The translations under genes were made by a program, and so were the position numbers. From the NCBI RefSeq assembly GCF_001997295.1, contig NZ_CP019605.1:1922001-1986000 (forward strand): a DNA stretch of 64,000 nt, written 5' to 3'. Each line of letters opens with the position of its first letter. Within the stretch, counting starts at the first letter, position 1. This stretch comes from Tessaracoccus flavus (lineage in GTDB: Bacteria > Actinomycetota > Actinomycetes > Propionibacteriales > Propionibacteriaceae). The notes beneath the pieces are model-generated. The model saw only the letters and a list, made by a program, of their open reading frames with translations, did no database searches and had not been told where the DNA came from. Below, one piece after another: positions 29,607-37,710 of this stretch.

Positions 29607-31147
29607 CGGGGCCAGTTTCCCCCAACGCCTGCGGGTCCGGGGGCCTGCGGCGGCAGGTAGTCAGAGGTGAGCGGTCCGGGGGCGGTGTCGGCCGGGGGCG
29701 GGGGTTCAGGCTTCCGGGCGCGGGGCTGGATGAGCGTCAGACCCCGGGTGTCCGTCAGTGCGATGGGCCGGAGGTGGTGGATCTGCTCAATGATGTCGTG
29801 GGCCCGCGCGTCCCCCGCCGCATCGACGGTGCCGCGGGTCATGGCGTCGCGCAGGTAGGCGAGCTCTGTGTACCGGCGCACGAGCGCCGCCGTTCGCCAC
29901 CACGTCCGCGGCCCGCGGAAGAGCGCATACAACAGCAGCTTGGCGCGCCGGAGCGGGCCACCGAAGACCTCGACGTCACGCTCAGACATCCAGCCGGCGC
30001 GCTGGAAGTCGGTGAGCCGCGCTCTGATCAGCTGGCCGTTCCCGACCACGCTGACCACCAGGGAGATGATGATCACCGCCACCAGCGCCAGGGCGAGGAA
30101 CCAGGCGGGCCGGAGGTTCTCGGTGGCGTTGGTGGAGGCGAGTCCGTTGAAGAGCATGTGCCCGGCGCAGGCAAGGAGGAAGCCGCCGAGCGGGGCCAGA
30201 ACCCGCACGATCTTGCTCCGGGCAGAGAGCCCGATGATGAATCCCGAGGCGGTGAACAACGTGAACAGCGGGTGGCCGAAGGACGTGTAGATGCCGCGGA
30301 GCCGGACGAGCTCGAGCATCGTCGCCTCGGGGTCGGCGATCGAGATGTCGTTGGTGGCCTGCATCCACACTCGCGCGTAGTAGATGACGTTCTCGGTGAA
30401 CGCGAAGCCGACTGCCGAGAGCCCGGCGAGCGCCACCATGCTGAGCCTCGAGACAATGCGGCGCCGCATGAGGATGACCAGCAGCACGAGGATGCTGGCC
30501 TTGGCGAGCTCCTCGATGAAGGGGGCTGAAAAGACGGCCGCCCGCGAGCCGGCGAAGGCGTCGGCCTGCGTCGTCGACATCATCTGCCCCGCCCAGGAGT
30601 TGACGTAGATCGAGATCCACGTGGACGCGCAGGCCCCCCACAGGAACGTGAGGACCCACACCAGCGGCGACGACGCGCGGAACCGGTCCAGCCAGATGAA
30701 GAGCGTCGCGTAGGCGAGCGCAGTCCACGATGCCCAGAAGGCCGCGAGTTCAAACGCCTCGTTGGTGATGCCCAGCGTGGAGGTGCCGTCGTCGAACGTC
30801 TCCGGCGGATGGAGCATCCAGTACTGGTCGTACAGCATCCACGCGTACAGGGGCAGGAGGACGGCGGTGACCCAGAACATGGGGTGCCGGAGCGTCCGCC
30901 GACCCCAGCCCCGGCGGCTGAGCAGGAAGACAACGAGCGCCAGCACCAGCCCGGCCGCGGCCCAGAAGAACCAGCGGCCGAGGTGCTCGGTGTTGAACCA
31001 GACCGCCACCATTGCCCCGGCCACCACGACAACGACCGCCCAGAAGAAGGGGTCGCGCACCCAGGGCGGGCCGGTGGGCCTGTCGGGGGTCGCAGCGGGC
31101 AGTCCGTTCAGCCACCGCTGCCGATTCTCGACGCGCAGGGTACTCAT
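29603..31147 (-). CDS. PrsW-family intramembrane metalloprotease
   Basis: 514-aa polytopic membrane protein. The PrsW signature residues are visible: FIEELAK (EExxK), FAFTENVIYY (ExxxxY), SFGHPLFT and CAGHMLFN, which supply the metal ligands and catalytic Glu. In Bacillus PrsW cleaves an anti-sigma factor; here the only ECF system in the window is 7 kb away, so the substrate is unknown. First gene of the operon with the two GTPases. Confidence 0.88.
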   Translation of the reverse strand: MSTLRVENRQRWLNGLPAATPDRPTGPPWVRDPFFWAVVVVVAGAMVAVWFNTEHLGRWFFWAAAGLVLALVVFLLSRRGWGRRTLRHPMFWVTAVLLPLYAWMLYDQYWMLHPPETFDDGTSTLGITNEAFELAAFWASWTALAYATLFIWLDRFRASSPLVWVLTFLWGACASTWISIYVNSWAGQMMSTTQADAFAGSRAAVFSAPFIEELAKASILVLLVILMRRRIVSRLSMVALAGLSAVGFAFTENVIYYARVWMQATNDISIADPEATMLELVRLRGIYTSFGHPLFTLFTASGFIIGLSARSKIVRVLAPLGGFLLACAGHMLFNGLASTNATENLRPAWFLALALVAVIIISLVVSVVGNGQLIRARLTDFQRAGWMSERDVEVFGGPLRRAKLLLYALFRGPRTWWRTAALVRRYTELAYLRDAMTRGTVDAAGDARAHDIIEQIHHLRPIALTDTRGLTLIQPRARKPEPPPPADTAPGPLTSDYLPPQAPGPAGVGGNWPR

Positions 31148-31173
31148 GATTCGGTAAGCGTACCCTCATCCCT

Positions 31174-31770
31174 ATGCGCAACTTCTTTGATTCGATGACG
31201 CCCTGGGAGCGCAACGACGGGTCACTCCACCTCTACGTCGTGCCCGATGCCGCTCTGGGCGACAGGCTGGTGGAGGCACAGTCCCACCTGCAGGGGATCC
31301 CCGATCTTCCCACCATGCCCCGGCCCTGGCTGCACTTCACCGTCAACCGGTTGGCCCAGTTCGACGACATCGGGCAGCGCGAGCTTTCCCGTCTGGCCGC
31401 CGCCCTCACCGAGAGGCTGGTTCGCGTTCCCGCGTTCGACGTGGAGTTGGGAGCTCCGCAGGTGCAGGAGACCGCCGTCGAGGTTGTCGCCCCTCCCACT
31501 CCGGGCTGGGATCTTCTCGTGAACGCAGTCCGCGACGCCGCCCTCGACACCTTCGGTGGGACGATGCCGGACTCCCCCCACGCCCCGCACGTCTCGCTGG
31601 CCTACGCGACCGGACCGGTGGACTCCGAGTGGGTCGCGGAACGGCTCGCTGGAGTGGGGCCGCTCGGAACGTTCCGGGTGGGTACGGTGCACCTGATGTC
31701 GGTGACTGTCCGTCCGGAGATGGGCATCTTCGACTTCGTCGAGCTGGCCAACTGGCCCCTGGCCCACTGA
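31174..31770 (+). CDS. 2'-5' RNA ligase family protein (2H phosphoesterase)
   Basis: 198 aa with the two catalytic 2H motifs: H54-F-T (PWLHFTVNRL) and H139-V-S (HAPHVSLAYA). Family members act on 2',3'-cyclic phosphates or 2'-5' linkages; the substrate here is unknown. It is divergent from the PrsW gene and its stop is followed directly by the left arm of the 20-bp-period array. Confidence 0.8.
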   Translation: MRNFFDSMTPWERNDGSLHLYVVPDAALGDRLVEAQSHLQGIPDLPTMPRPWLHFTVNRLAQFDDIGQRELSRLAAALTERLVRVPAFDVELGAPQVQETAVEVVAPPTPGWDLLVNAVRDAALDTFGGTMPDSPHAPHVSLAYATGPVDSEWVAERLAGVGPLGTFRVGTVHLMSVTVRPEMGIFDFVELANWPLAH

Positions 31771-31795
31771 CGGCGCTCGCCATCCACTCGAAACC

Positions 31796-31990
31796 TCCAA
31801 CGCCATCGGGCAGCGGTCCACGCCAACCGACGACGCCGAACGCCAACGCCAGGCTCCGAGACGCCAACGGGCAGGACGAAACGCCAACGGGCAGGACGAA
31901 ACGCCAACCGACCGGCCCGAACGCCAACCGGCAGGTCTGAACGCCAACGGGCTGGACGAAACGCCAACCGACCGCGTCGAACGCCAACCG
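31796..31990 (+). repeat. 20-bp-period array, left arm (about 9 copies of ACGCCAAC)
   Basis: ACGCCAAC begins at 31820, 31840, 31861, 31881, 31901, 31921, 31941, 31961 and 31981, so the spacing is 20 bp with one 21-bp step. The 12 bp between cores are partly conserved (often GGxxGGxCGA). A degenerate CAACGCC precedes at 31798. The array starts about 25 nt after the stop of the 2'-5' RNA ligase gene and reads in its mRNA sense. Confidence 0.9.
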
Positions 31991-32061
31991 AATTCCGACG
32001 ACGCCCGCAAAACCCATCCACGCCCCCGAGATATCGCGGGCGTCGCTGAGTATCGTCGGCG

Positions 32062-32222
32062 TTAAGCCTTGTCAGTTGGCGTTTGTAGCCAGCCGTTGGC
32101 CTTGTCAGCGACGCGTTGGCGTTCGCCCTACCGGTTGGCGTTTGCCACTTGCGCTTGGCGTTCGCTCTTGCCGGTTGGCGTTTCCGGATCTCGGTTGGCG
32201 TTCGGGCCGGACCGTTGGCGAT
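32062..32222 (-). repeat. 20-bp-period array, right arm (about 8 inverted copies)
   Basis: On the plus strand TTGGC cores preceded by G or C begin at 32075, 32095, 32115, 32134, 32154, 32174, 32194 and 32214, again about 20 bp apart. On the minus strand they read ACGCCAACCG and follow the stop of the membrane protein gene at 32277. Between the two arms (31995-32059) a palindrome pairs GACGCCCGC with GCGGGCGTC, so the whole 425 bp is one large inverted structure between convergent genes. No gene is seen in 31771-32276. Confidence 0.9.
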
Positions 32223-32276
32223 TCGTGGCTTCCCGCGGTCGGGAATTCAGTGTCGAGCCCGATGTCGCGAGCGCAC

Positions 32277-32909
32277 CTACTGGCCGGACCCCGTCGGTTG
32301 ATCCAGGTTGAGAGTTCCGATCCCGACGCGGCGCAGTTCGAGGTTCGCCAGTGCGGTGATGACGGCCCGGTCGCCCGAACGCCAATCCGCGACGGGGTCG
32401 GGGCTGATCTCGGCGAGCTGCGTCATCGGCGAGTTCGCCAGGGCGCGGAGGGCGAAGAGGTCGAGGTCGGCCGCGCTGTCGATGTAGCGGCGCGCCGCGG
32501 CCGACTCCTTCGCCCTGCGCACGCGACGCGGCAGGTACAACAGCGCCAGAGTGAGGGACGGGATGAGGAAGACGACGAGGAACAGCAGCCACCCGGCCTG
32601 GTAGACCGCCTCTGCCTGTTCAACCGACTGGGCGCTCAGTTGCCTGAGCCCGTCTGCGATGGGGCTGAAGGGTCGCGCCAGCTCGTCGCCGACGAGCGCC
32701 ACGTCGCCCAAGCGGTCAGCGGCGTCGTCCACTCGCCCGGCCAGGTCGCCGGCCGTCCTCCCAATTCCTTCAGCCGGCACAGCGAGCGCGTCGACCACCG
32801 ACTTGAGGGCCCACGCGACACCGGCCCAGAGGAGGCACCACAGGACCAGAACGGCGTCAGAGATGACGTCGGCTGCCCTGCGGAGCGGCCGGATGCGGGT
32901 GGAGGGCAT
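32277..32909 (-). CDS. Two-helix membrane protein, unknown function
   Basis: 210 aa with two hydrophobic segments (about residues 18-40 and 106-128) separated by a soluble region with possible coiled coil (AGRVDDAADRLGDVALVGDE). The ATG at 32909 was chosen for the AAGGAG 6 nt upstream; the frame opens at 32939. The tail ends in a short Asn/Asp/Pro-rich segment. Not recognised. Confidence 0.7.
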   Translation of the reverse strand: MPSTRIRPLRRAADVISDAVLVLWCLLWAGVAWALKSVVDALAVPAEGIGRTAGDLAGRVDDAADRLGDVALVGDELARPFSPIADGLRQLSAQSVEQAEAVYQAGWLLFLVVFLIPSLTLALLYLPRRVRRAKESAAARRYIDSAADLDLFALRALANSPMTQLAEISPDPVADWRSGDRAVITALANLELRRVGIGTLNLDQPTGSGQ

Positions 32910-32923
32910 GCCCAACTCCTTAG

Positions 32924-32952
32924 TTGACTGTTCAATCACTTCTTGGTGTACT
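32924..32952 (+). promoter_or_regulatory. Promoter of the FMN reductase gene (leaderless)
   Basis: -35 TTGACT (32924-32929) and -10 TGTACT (32947-32952) are spaced by 17 nt. The GTG at 32960 lies about 7 nt after the -10, so transcription should start at or next to the start codon and there is no room for a ribosome-binding site. Confidence 0.5.
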
Positions 32953-32959
32953 GGGACGT

Positions 32960-33502
32960 GTGAAGAAGCTCAGCATCATCGTCTCATCCACCCGACCCAC
33001 CCGGATCGCCCCCGCCGTGACCGCATGGGCGGCCGAGCTGCTGGGCGCGGATTGGGAGGTCACTGTCCTCGATCTGGCCGAGATCGGACTGCCCTTCCTC
33101 GACGAGGATCAGATGGCGGGCACCGGCATCTACGAGAAGCCGCACACGCTCCGCTGGAAGTCGGCGATCGACTCCTCCGACGCGCTGGCCTTCGTTAACG
33201 CGGAGTACAACGGCTTTCCCCCGGCCCCAGTCCTCAACGCGATCGACTTCCTGTTCGCCGAATGGCACGGCAAGCCTGCCGCCATCGTCGGCTACGGCTT
33301 CGGGGGCGGCCAGCGCTCCGCAGCAGCCCTCACCACCAAGCTCACCAACGTGAAGGCCGACGTCGTCGGCACAGTTGGCCTGGTCTTCGGCGAGGACCTG
33401 ACGACCGAGGGCGAGTTGACCGTCACCGACGAGCGCACCGCAGAGCTCGGTAACCTCTCGCGTCGGCTCGCCGAGGCGTTGGAGTCCTCCGCCGCCGCCT
33501 GA
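32960..33502 (+). CDS. NADPH-dependent FMN reductase family protein
   Basis: 180-aa flavodoxin-fold protein. N-terminal IIVSSTRPTRIAP binds the flavin phosphate and the NAEYNGFPPAPVLNAIDF segment matches the conserved PEYNGSxPGxLKNAID motif; GYGFGGGQRSA follows. Reduces FMN or quinones with NAD(P)H. The GTG at 32960 is the first start after a good promoter. Single gene. Confidence 0.87.
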   Translation: MKKLSIIVSSTRPTRIAPAVTAWAAELLGADWEVTVLDLAEIGLPFLDEDQMAGTGIYEKPHTLRWKSAIDSSDALAFVNAEYNGFPPAPVLNAIDFLFAEWHGKPAAIVGYGFGGGQRSAAALTTKLTNVKADVVGTVGLVFGEDLTTEGELTVTDERTAELGNLSRRLAEALESSAAA

Positions 33503-33580
33503 TCCCCGGGCAGACACCGGGCACCCCTGAGAAGTTCGACGCCGCCCTCGGACCATCTGGTCCGGGGCGGCGTCTGCGTG

Positions 33581-33653
33581 CGCCCCAGGCAGGATTCGAA
33601 CCTGCGCACTACAGATTAGAAGGCTGTTGCTCTATCCCCTGAGCTACTGGGGC
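33581..33653 (-). tRNA. tRNA-Arg(TCT)
   Basis: Minus-strand cloverleaf: acceptor GCCCCAG pairs with CTGGGGC, with D arm GCTC/GAGC, T arm GCAGG-TTCGAAT-CCTGC, and anticodon loop CTTCTAA giving TCT. The last anticodon-stem pair (31-39) is C-T, a mismatch. The 3' CCA is not encoded. A 31-nt GC-rich hairpin at 33541-33571 lies just downstream and may help termination. Confidence 0.93.
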
Positions 33654-33681
33654 CGTTCGCGGAAAGTGTACCGTGGGGCGG

Positions 33682-34317
33682 GTGAGCGAAAACCTGGTGT
33701 GGATCGACTGTGAAATGACAGGGCTCGATCTGGGCGCGGACGCGCTGATCGAGCTGGCAGTACTGGTCACCGACGGCGACCTCAACGTCCTGGGCGACGG
33801 CGTCGACATTCTCATTCGGCCGAGCGATGAACAGCTGGCTCAGATGGGCGACTTCGTCCGTGACATGCACACCAAGTCCGGTCTCCTCGACGAGTTGGCC
33901 ACCGGCACCACTCTGCAGGACGCCGAGGAGCAGGCGCTGGCCTACATCCGCGAGTACGTGCCCATCTCCCGCAAGGCGCCGCTGGCCGGCAACACCATCG
34001 GCACCGACCGCATGTTCCTCGCCCGCGATATGCCCGAGCTCGAGCAGTGGATGCACTACCGCAACGTCGACGTCTCGTCGATCAAGGAGCTGGCGCGCCG
34101 CTGGGCGCCCAAGGTGCTCTACGCAGCCCCCGCGAAGGCGGGGAACCACCGGGCGCTGGCAGACATCCAGGAGTCGATCGAGGAGCTCCGGTACTACCGC
34201 GACGCCCTCTTCGTCGCGACCCCGCCGTCGAGTTCAGAACTGCGCTCCATCGCGGCCCGTCACCGCGGGTCATTGACGGGTACCGCCGACCCCGGCCCGA
34301 TTTCACAGCCCCAGTAG
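33682..34317 (+). CDS. orn: Oligoribonuclease
   Basis: 3'-5' exoribonuclease of the DEDDh class that degrades nanoRNAs and pGpG. The acidic motif WIDCEMTGLD, the central NTIGTDRMFLARDMP and the late AGNHRALADIQESI with catalytic His are intact. The GTG at 33682 is taken because WIDCEMTGL usually starts within 6-10 residues; a GTG at 33673 is the alternative. It starts 28 nt from the divergent tRNA-Arg gene. Confidence 0.95.
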   Translation: MSENLVWIDCEMTGLDLGADALIELAVLVTDGDLNVLGDGVDILIRPSDEQLAQMGDFVRDMHTKSGLLDELATGTTLQDAEEQALAYIREYVPISRKAPLAGNTIGTDRMFLARDMPELEQWMHYRNVDVSSIKELARRWAPKVLYAAPAKAGNHRALADIQESIEELRYYRDALFVATPPSSSELRSIAARHRGSLTGTADPGPISQPQ

Positions 34318-34362
34318 CCGTGCGCTATTGTTGCTCAGTCGTCAGCCCCGGCCGACGACAAT

Positions 34363-34439
34363 GGTGGGTATAGCTCAGCTGGTAGAGCACCTGGTTGTGG
34401 TCCAGGATGTCGCGGGTTCAAGTCCCGTTACTCACCCCA
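34363..34439 (+). tRNA. tRNA-His(GTG) with encoded CCA
   Basis: Acceptor GTGGGTA pairs with TACTCAC, with the extra G at -1 (34363) typical of tRNA-His opposite discriminator C. The anticodon loop TTGTGGT gives GTG, the T arm is CGGG-TTCAAGT-CCCG, and CCA (34437-34439) is encoded. The 3' end is the attachment point of the adjacent island: the minus-strand recombinase frame ends inside its acceptor stem. Confidence 0.96.
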
Positions 34440-34989
34440 GATGGGTCAGGTTTGAACTTTCGACTAAGGGGCCACCCTTGGTCGGGGTTCCAACCTGGCC
34501 CTCTTTCTTTGCCTCGGCGGCCCAGGTCAGGGCGTCGGCCTGGAGGCCGGGGATGCTGAGTCCGTCGTAGGGGGTCCGGTAGCCGACGCGCACGTCGTTG
34601 TCCTCGTCGACGTAGATCGCCTTGAACAATGCCTGATTGAGTAGCCGACGGTTCGCGTCGTCGGCGTGCTCGTAGATGTCGGCGGCGTTCGACAGTAACG
34701 TCAGCGAGTCATTGAGGTTCGCCCGGGCGTCGGCGTAGTGGCCGTGGTGCGCGCTGATCCGGTGCTCGATGGTCTCCAGTGACGCGGTGATTCGGTCCTG
34801 CTCCCGCTTGAGGAGGTCGAGCGGGATGGCTCCGGCGTAGTGGGCTTGGAGCAGCTTGTGCTGCTCGACTTCGAGCTGAGTTCTTCGGTTCGCGAGGTCG
34901 GCGAGTTCGGCGGCTCCCTCGGACATCATCTCGTCGAACCTGGCATGGAGCATCGCTGAGAGCGCCTGCGTTGTTTCGGAGTCGATCTG
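34432..34989 (-). pseudogene. Serine recombinase, C-terminal fragment only
   Basis: About 185 residues with the charged, helical/coiled-coil C-terminal region of large serine recombinases (ARFDEMMSEGAAELADLANR, LKREQDRITASLETIEHRIS, LLNQALFKAIYVDEDNDV). The catalytic N-terminal domain is missing: homology stops near 34989, where a hydrolase reading frame on the other strand begins. The frame ends KGGPLVESSNLTHLG with its TGA inside tRNA-His, as expected when attP lies in the 3' end of the integrase gene. Inactive. Confidence 0.75.
34435..34520. repeat. att-like direct repeat, tRNA-His side
   Basis: Runs from the tRNA-His 3' CCCCA through GGGTCAGGTTTGAACT to TTTCTTTGCCTCGGCGGC. It pairs with 54732-54821 in the same orientation, about 80% identical by eye. 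On the minus strand both copies encode the recombinase tail AEAKKxGQ...TKGGPLVxSSNLTxLG. Confidence 0.7.
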
Positions 34990-35074
34990 GACCTGCGTCA
35001 CCGCACCCGTCGGCCCACGCACGTTCAACCTCACCATCCGAGCAGTCGAGCATGACGGCAACGACGACCTGATC

Positions 35075-36082
35075 GTGCTCGACCGCACAGACCAGACCGC
35101 CGCGCACGGCATCTACAACCTCTGGTTCGAGCACGACCGCTGGGCACAGCTCTCCGCAGAGATCACCGATCGCAGACCTACTCGCGTCGCCCGCAGGATC
35201 ACAGGCACCACATCGGGCTTCACTCCGAAGGCCGGCGACCGTGCCTCATGGAGCGGCATCTACTACGCCACCCCCGCCGATGCTGGACTCCACACCCACG
35301 ACATCACCATCACAACCCCCGCAGGACGATTCCCTGCCTGGCGCATCGACGGCGACCCCTCGACCTGGGCGATCCACATCCACGGCCTCGGCAGCACCCG
35401 CGCCGGCACCCTCCGAGGCGTCCGCGTCGCGACCGAACTCGGCTACACCTCCCTGGTCGTCAGCTACCGCAACACCGCAGAAGGGCCACGAGTCGGCACC
35501 GGCCGAACAACCCTCGGCCACACCGAGACGACCGACGTTGACGAGGCCATCGGATACGCCGTCCGACGAGGAGCCCAACAGGTCGTGATCTTCGGCTGGT
35601 CAATGGGTGCCGCGATCGCCCTCCAACTCGCCGACTATCCCCGACACCAGGGAATGATCGCCGCGCTCGTCCTCGACTCACCAGTCCTCAACTTGACCGA
35701 AGTCATCACGACCAACTGCGTTCCCAGCGGACTGCCCGCAGCAGCCGGGCACCTCGCGATCCCGTGCCTCACCCTCCACCCGTTGGCGCGCGCCCTCGGG
35801 TTGCCGGGCCGCATCCCCCTTCGCTCCTTCGACTGGACCGCACGAGCCGCAGACCTCACCACGCCGACTCTGAACCTCCACGGCACCCGAGACGACTCTG
35901 TACCGATCCGGCTCTCGCAAGCGCTCAGAGACCAGCGGCCCGATCTCGTGACGCTAGAGGCCTTCGATGCTCACCACACGAATCCATGGAACAGTCATGC
36001 CAACCACTGGCATCGATGCGTGAGGACATGGCTCACTGCCCGGGTGGAGACACCTCGCTGCCGGCAGCCTGCGACGTCGTAG
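35075..36082 (+). CDS. Alpha/beta hydrolase, 5' end probably lost
   Basis: Alpha/beta hydrolase with nucleophile elbow GWSMG (about residue 175), acid in GTRDDSVP and catalytic His in DAHHTNPWN. The first in-frame start is a GTG at 35075 without a ribosome-binding site, but protein-like sequence in the same frame continues upstream to about 34997 (VTAPVGPRTFNLTIRAVEH). It stops there at the recombinase fragment, so the original N-terminus (probably a membrane anchor) is missing. The native TAG stop lies in the sequence duplicated by the IS. Function and expression are uncertain. Confidence 0.7.
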   Translation: MLDRTDQTAAHGIYNLWFEHDRWAQLSAEITDRRPTRVARRITGTTSGFTPKAGDRASWSGIYYATPADAGLHTHDITITTPAGRFPAWRIDGDPSTWAIHIHGLGSTRAGTLRGVRVATELGYTSLVVSYRNTAEGPRVGTGRTTLGHTETTDVDEAIGYAVRRGAQQVVIFGWSMGAAIALQLADYPRHQGMIAALVLDSPVLNLTEVITTNCVPSGLPAAAGHLAIPCLTLHPLARALGLPGRIPLRSFDWTARAADLTTPTLNLHGTRDDSVPIRLSQALRDQRPDLVTLEAFDAHHTNPWNSHANHWHRCVRTWLTARVETPRCRQPATS

Positions 36083-36083
36083 G
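35963..36083 (+). repeat. Target-site duplication, left copy (about 120 bp)
   Basis: From TTCGATGCTC to GACGTCGTAG, identical to 37711-37831. It covers the last 40 codons of the hydrolase gene. It borders the left end of the IS1634-family element. The final base (G36083) is shared by chance or belongs to the IS. Confidence 0.88.
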
Positions 36084-37710
36084 CCTGACTTTTATCAGTT
36101 CGCCGAGTTCTGCCCCTCGTGTTGGGGTTGACTAGGGTGTTTGTTGGTGGGTGTGTGCACTAATCGGGTGGTGGTTCTAGCCTTGGGGCATGTCTCCCTA
36201 CGTGCGGACCGTGAAGACGGCCAGTGGCGCGACCGCGGTGCAGGTGGTGTGGTCGAACAAGCGCGGCGCCAAGGAGATGGACCACATCGGCTCTGCCCAC
36301 ACTGCGGAGGACGTGGAGGTGTTGAAGGCCGCTGCCAGGCAACGGATGAGCGCGGGACAGGACGAGCTCGACTTTGGCGACGGGCGCCCACGCGGACAAG
36401 CGTTGCCGATCCGCTCTTCCAGGGCGGAGTTCTTGTGGGAGGCGTTGTCAGCTGCGTTCCGGGCTGTCGGGTTGGAGAAGACTTCGGGCGCCGATGAGGT
36501 GTTCAAGCAACTGGTGCTGGCCAGGGTGATCGAGCCCACGAGCAAGCTTGAGGCGATCCGGGTCCTCGATGAGGTCGGCATTCAAGCGGCTTCCTATCCC
36601 ACGATGAACCGCAGGCTGCCGATGTATGCCACCGACACGTGGCGCCGGGGCTTGGCGGCCGGGTTCGCCGACCTGGTCGGGCTGGGCCCTGCCACGCTCA
36701 TCCTCTACGACGTGACCACGCTGTATTTCGAGACCGACGAGGGCGACGGGTTCCGCGAGCCTGGATTCAGCAAGGAGCGGAGGTTGGAGCCTCAGATCAC
36801 TGTCGGGCTCCTGACAGACTCTCACGGGATGCCGTTGATGGTGCACGCGTTCGAGGGGAACAAGGCCGAGACCCAGACCATGATCCCGGTCCTTGCCGAG
36901 TTCATGGCCGCCCACCGCATCGCCGAGGTCACTGTTGTGGCTGATGCCGGGATGCTCTCAGATGGGAACCTGCGGGCGTTGGCGGGGGCCGGGTTGCGGT
37001 TCATCGTCGGCCAGCCGATCCCACAGATCCCGGCAAAGCTCGAGGCCTGGATGAAGGCCCACCCCGGCAAGGACCCAGAAGACGCGATGGTGCTGAGGCA
37101 GAAGTGGTCCCGCGGCCCTGCCGGGGCGCAGCAGCCCGAGGTGATCTACTACCAGTACCGCGCCGACCGGGCCCGCCGGAGCCTGCGCGGGATCGATGAG
37201 CAGGTCCGCAAAGCACAGGCCGCGATCGATGGGCGGGCGCCGGTGAAACGGAACCGGTTCATCAAGCTCACCGGCGCCGCCAAGGAACTGAACCTGGAGC
37301 TGGAGCACAAGACCCGCACCCTGGCCGGCTGGAAGGCATACATCACCAACCTGGAATCTCCGTCACCGGAGTTCGTGATCGGCGCCTACCACCAGCTCTG
37401 GCAGGTCGAGAAGTCGTTCAGGATGTCGAAGTCCGACCTGAGAGCCAGACCGATCTACCACCACAAACGCGAATCGATCGAGGCCCACCTGACCATCGTG
37501 TTCGCCTCGCTGGCTGTCTCGCGCTGGCTCGAGGCCCGCACCGGCTGGAGCATCAAGAAACTGGTCAAGAACCTGCGCCGCTACCGCACCATCGAGATAC
37601 AAGCCGGCGACACCCTCGTGACCGCCGCCGACCCCCTACCCGCAGACCTCACCGAGATCCTCGACCGCATCCACGGCCGATGACCTGCGCACTAAATGAT
37701 CAAAGTCAGG
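36084..37710 (+). mobile_element. IS1634-family insertion sequence
   Basis: About 1.63 kb with terminal inverted repeats: left end CCTGACTTTTATCAG and right end (complement) CCTGACTTTGATCAT. It encodes one transposase and is flanked by identical 120-bp duplications of the hydrolase 3' end. IS1634-type elements are known for unusually long, variable direct repeats. The perfect duplication suggests recent insertion. Confidence 0.9.
36190..37683 (+). CDS. IS1634-family DDE transposase
   Basis: 497 aa, full length for the family. Catalytic residues appear as D in LYDVTTLYFE, D in VVADAGMLSD and E in QLWQVEKSFRMSKSDL, in the IS4-like YREK-type context. The ATG at 36190 begins MSPYVRTVKTASGATAVQVV, a common N-terminus of this family. 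The reading frame is uninterrupted, so the element may still be active. Confidence 0.95.
   Translation: MSPYVRTVKTASGATAVQVVWSNKRGAKEMDHIGSAHTAEDVEVLKAAARQRMSAGQDELDFGDGRPRGQALPIRSSRAEFLWEALSAAFRAVGLEKTSGADEVFKQLVLARVIEPTSKLEAIRVLDEVGIQAASYPTMNRRLPMYATDTWRRGLAAGFADLVGLGPATLILYDVTTLYFETDEGDGFREPGFSKERRLEPQITVGLLTDSHGMPLMVHAFEGNKAETQTMIPVLAEFMAAHRIAEVTVVADAGMLSDGNLRALAGAGLRFIVGQPIPQIPAKLEAWMKAHPGKDPEDAMVLRQKWSRGPAGAQQPEVIYYQYRADRARRSLRGIDEQVRKAQAAIDGRAPVKRNRFIKLTGAAKELNLELEHKTRTLAGWKAYITNLESPSPEFVIGAYHQLWQVEKSFRMSKSDLRARPIYHHKRESIEAHLTIVFASLAVSRWLEARTGWSIKKLVKNLRRYRTIEIQAGDTLVTAADPLPADLTEILDRIHGR

Noticed and set aside
31796..32222. The periodic arrays as a CRISPR.
   Set aside because: The conserved core is about 8-10 bp and the gaps about 10-12 bp and partly conserved; there are no unique spacers and no cas genes nearby.
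31602..32311. Several open frames with repeating WRF/LAF/VGV-like peptides across the 20-bp arrays, on both strands.
   Set aside because: The repeats rotate through all three frames because 20 is not a multiple of 3. The proteins are artefacts of the DNA period.
33541..33571. The 31-nt GC-rich hairpin as a proven terminator of the FMN reductase gene.
   Set aside because: The stem is strong but no T-run follows on either strand, so it is only mentioned with tRNA-Arg.
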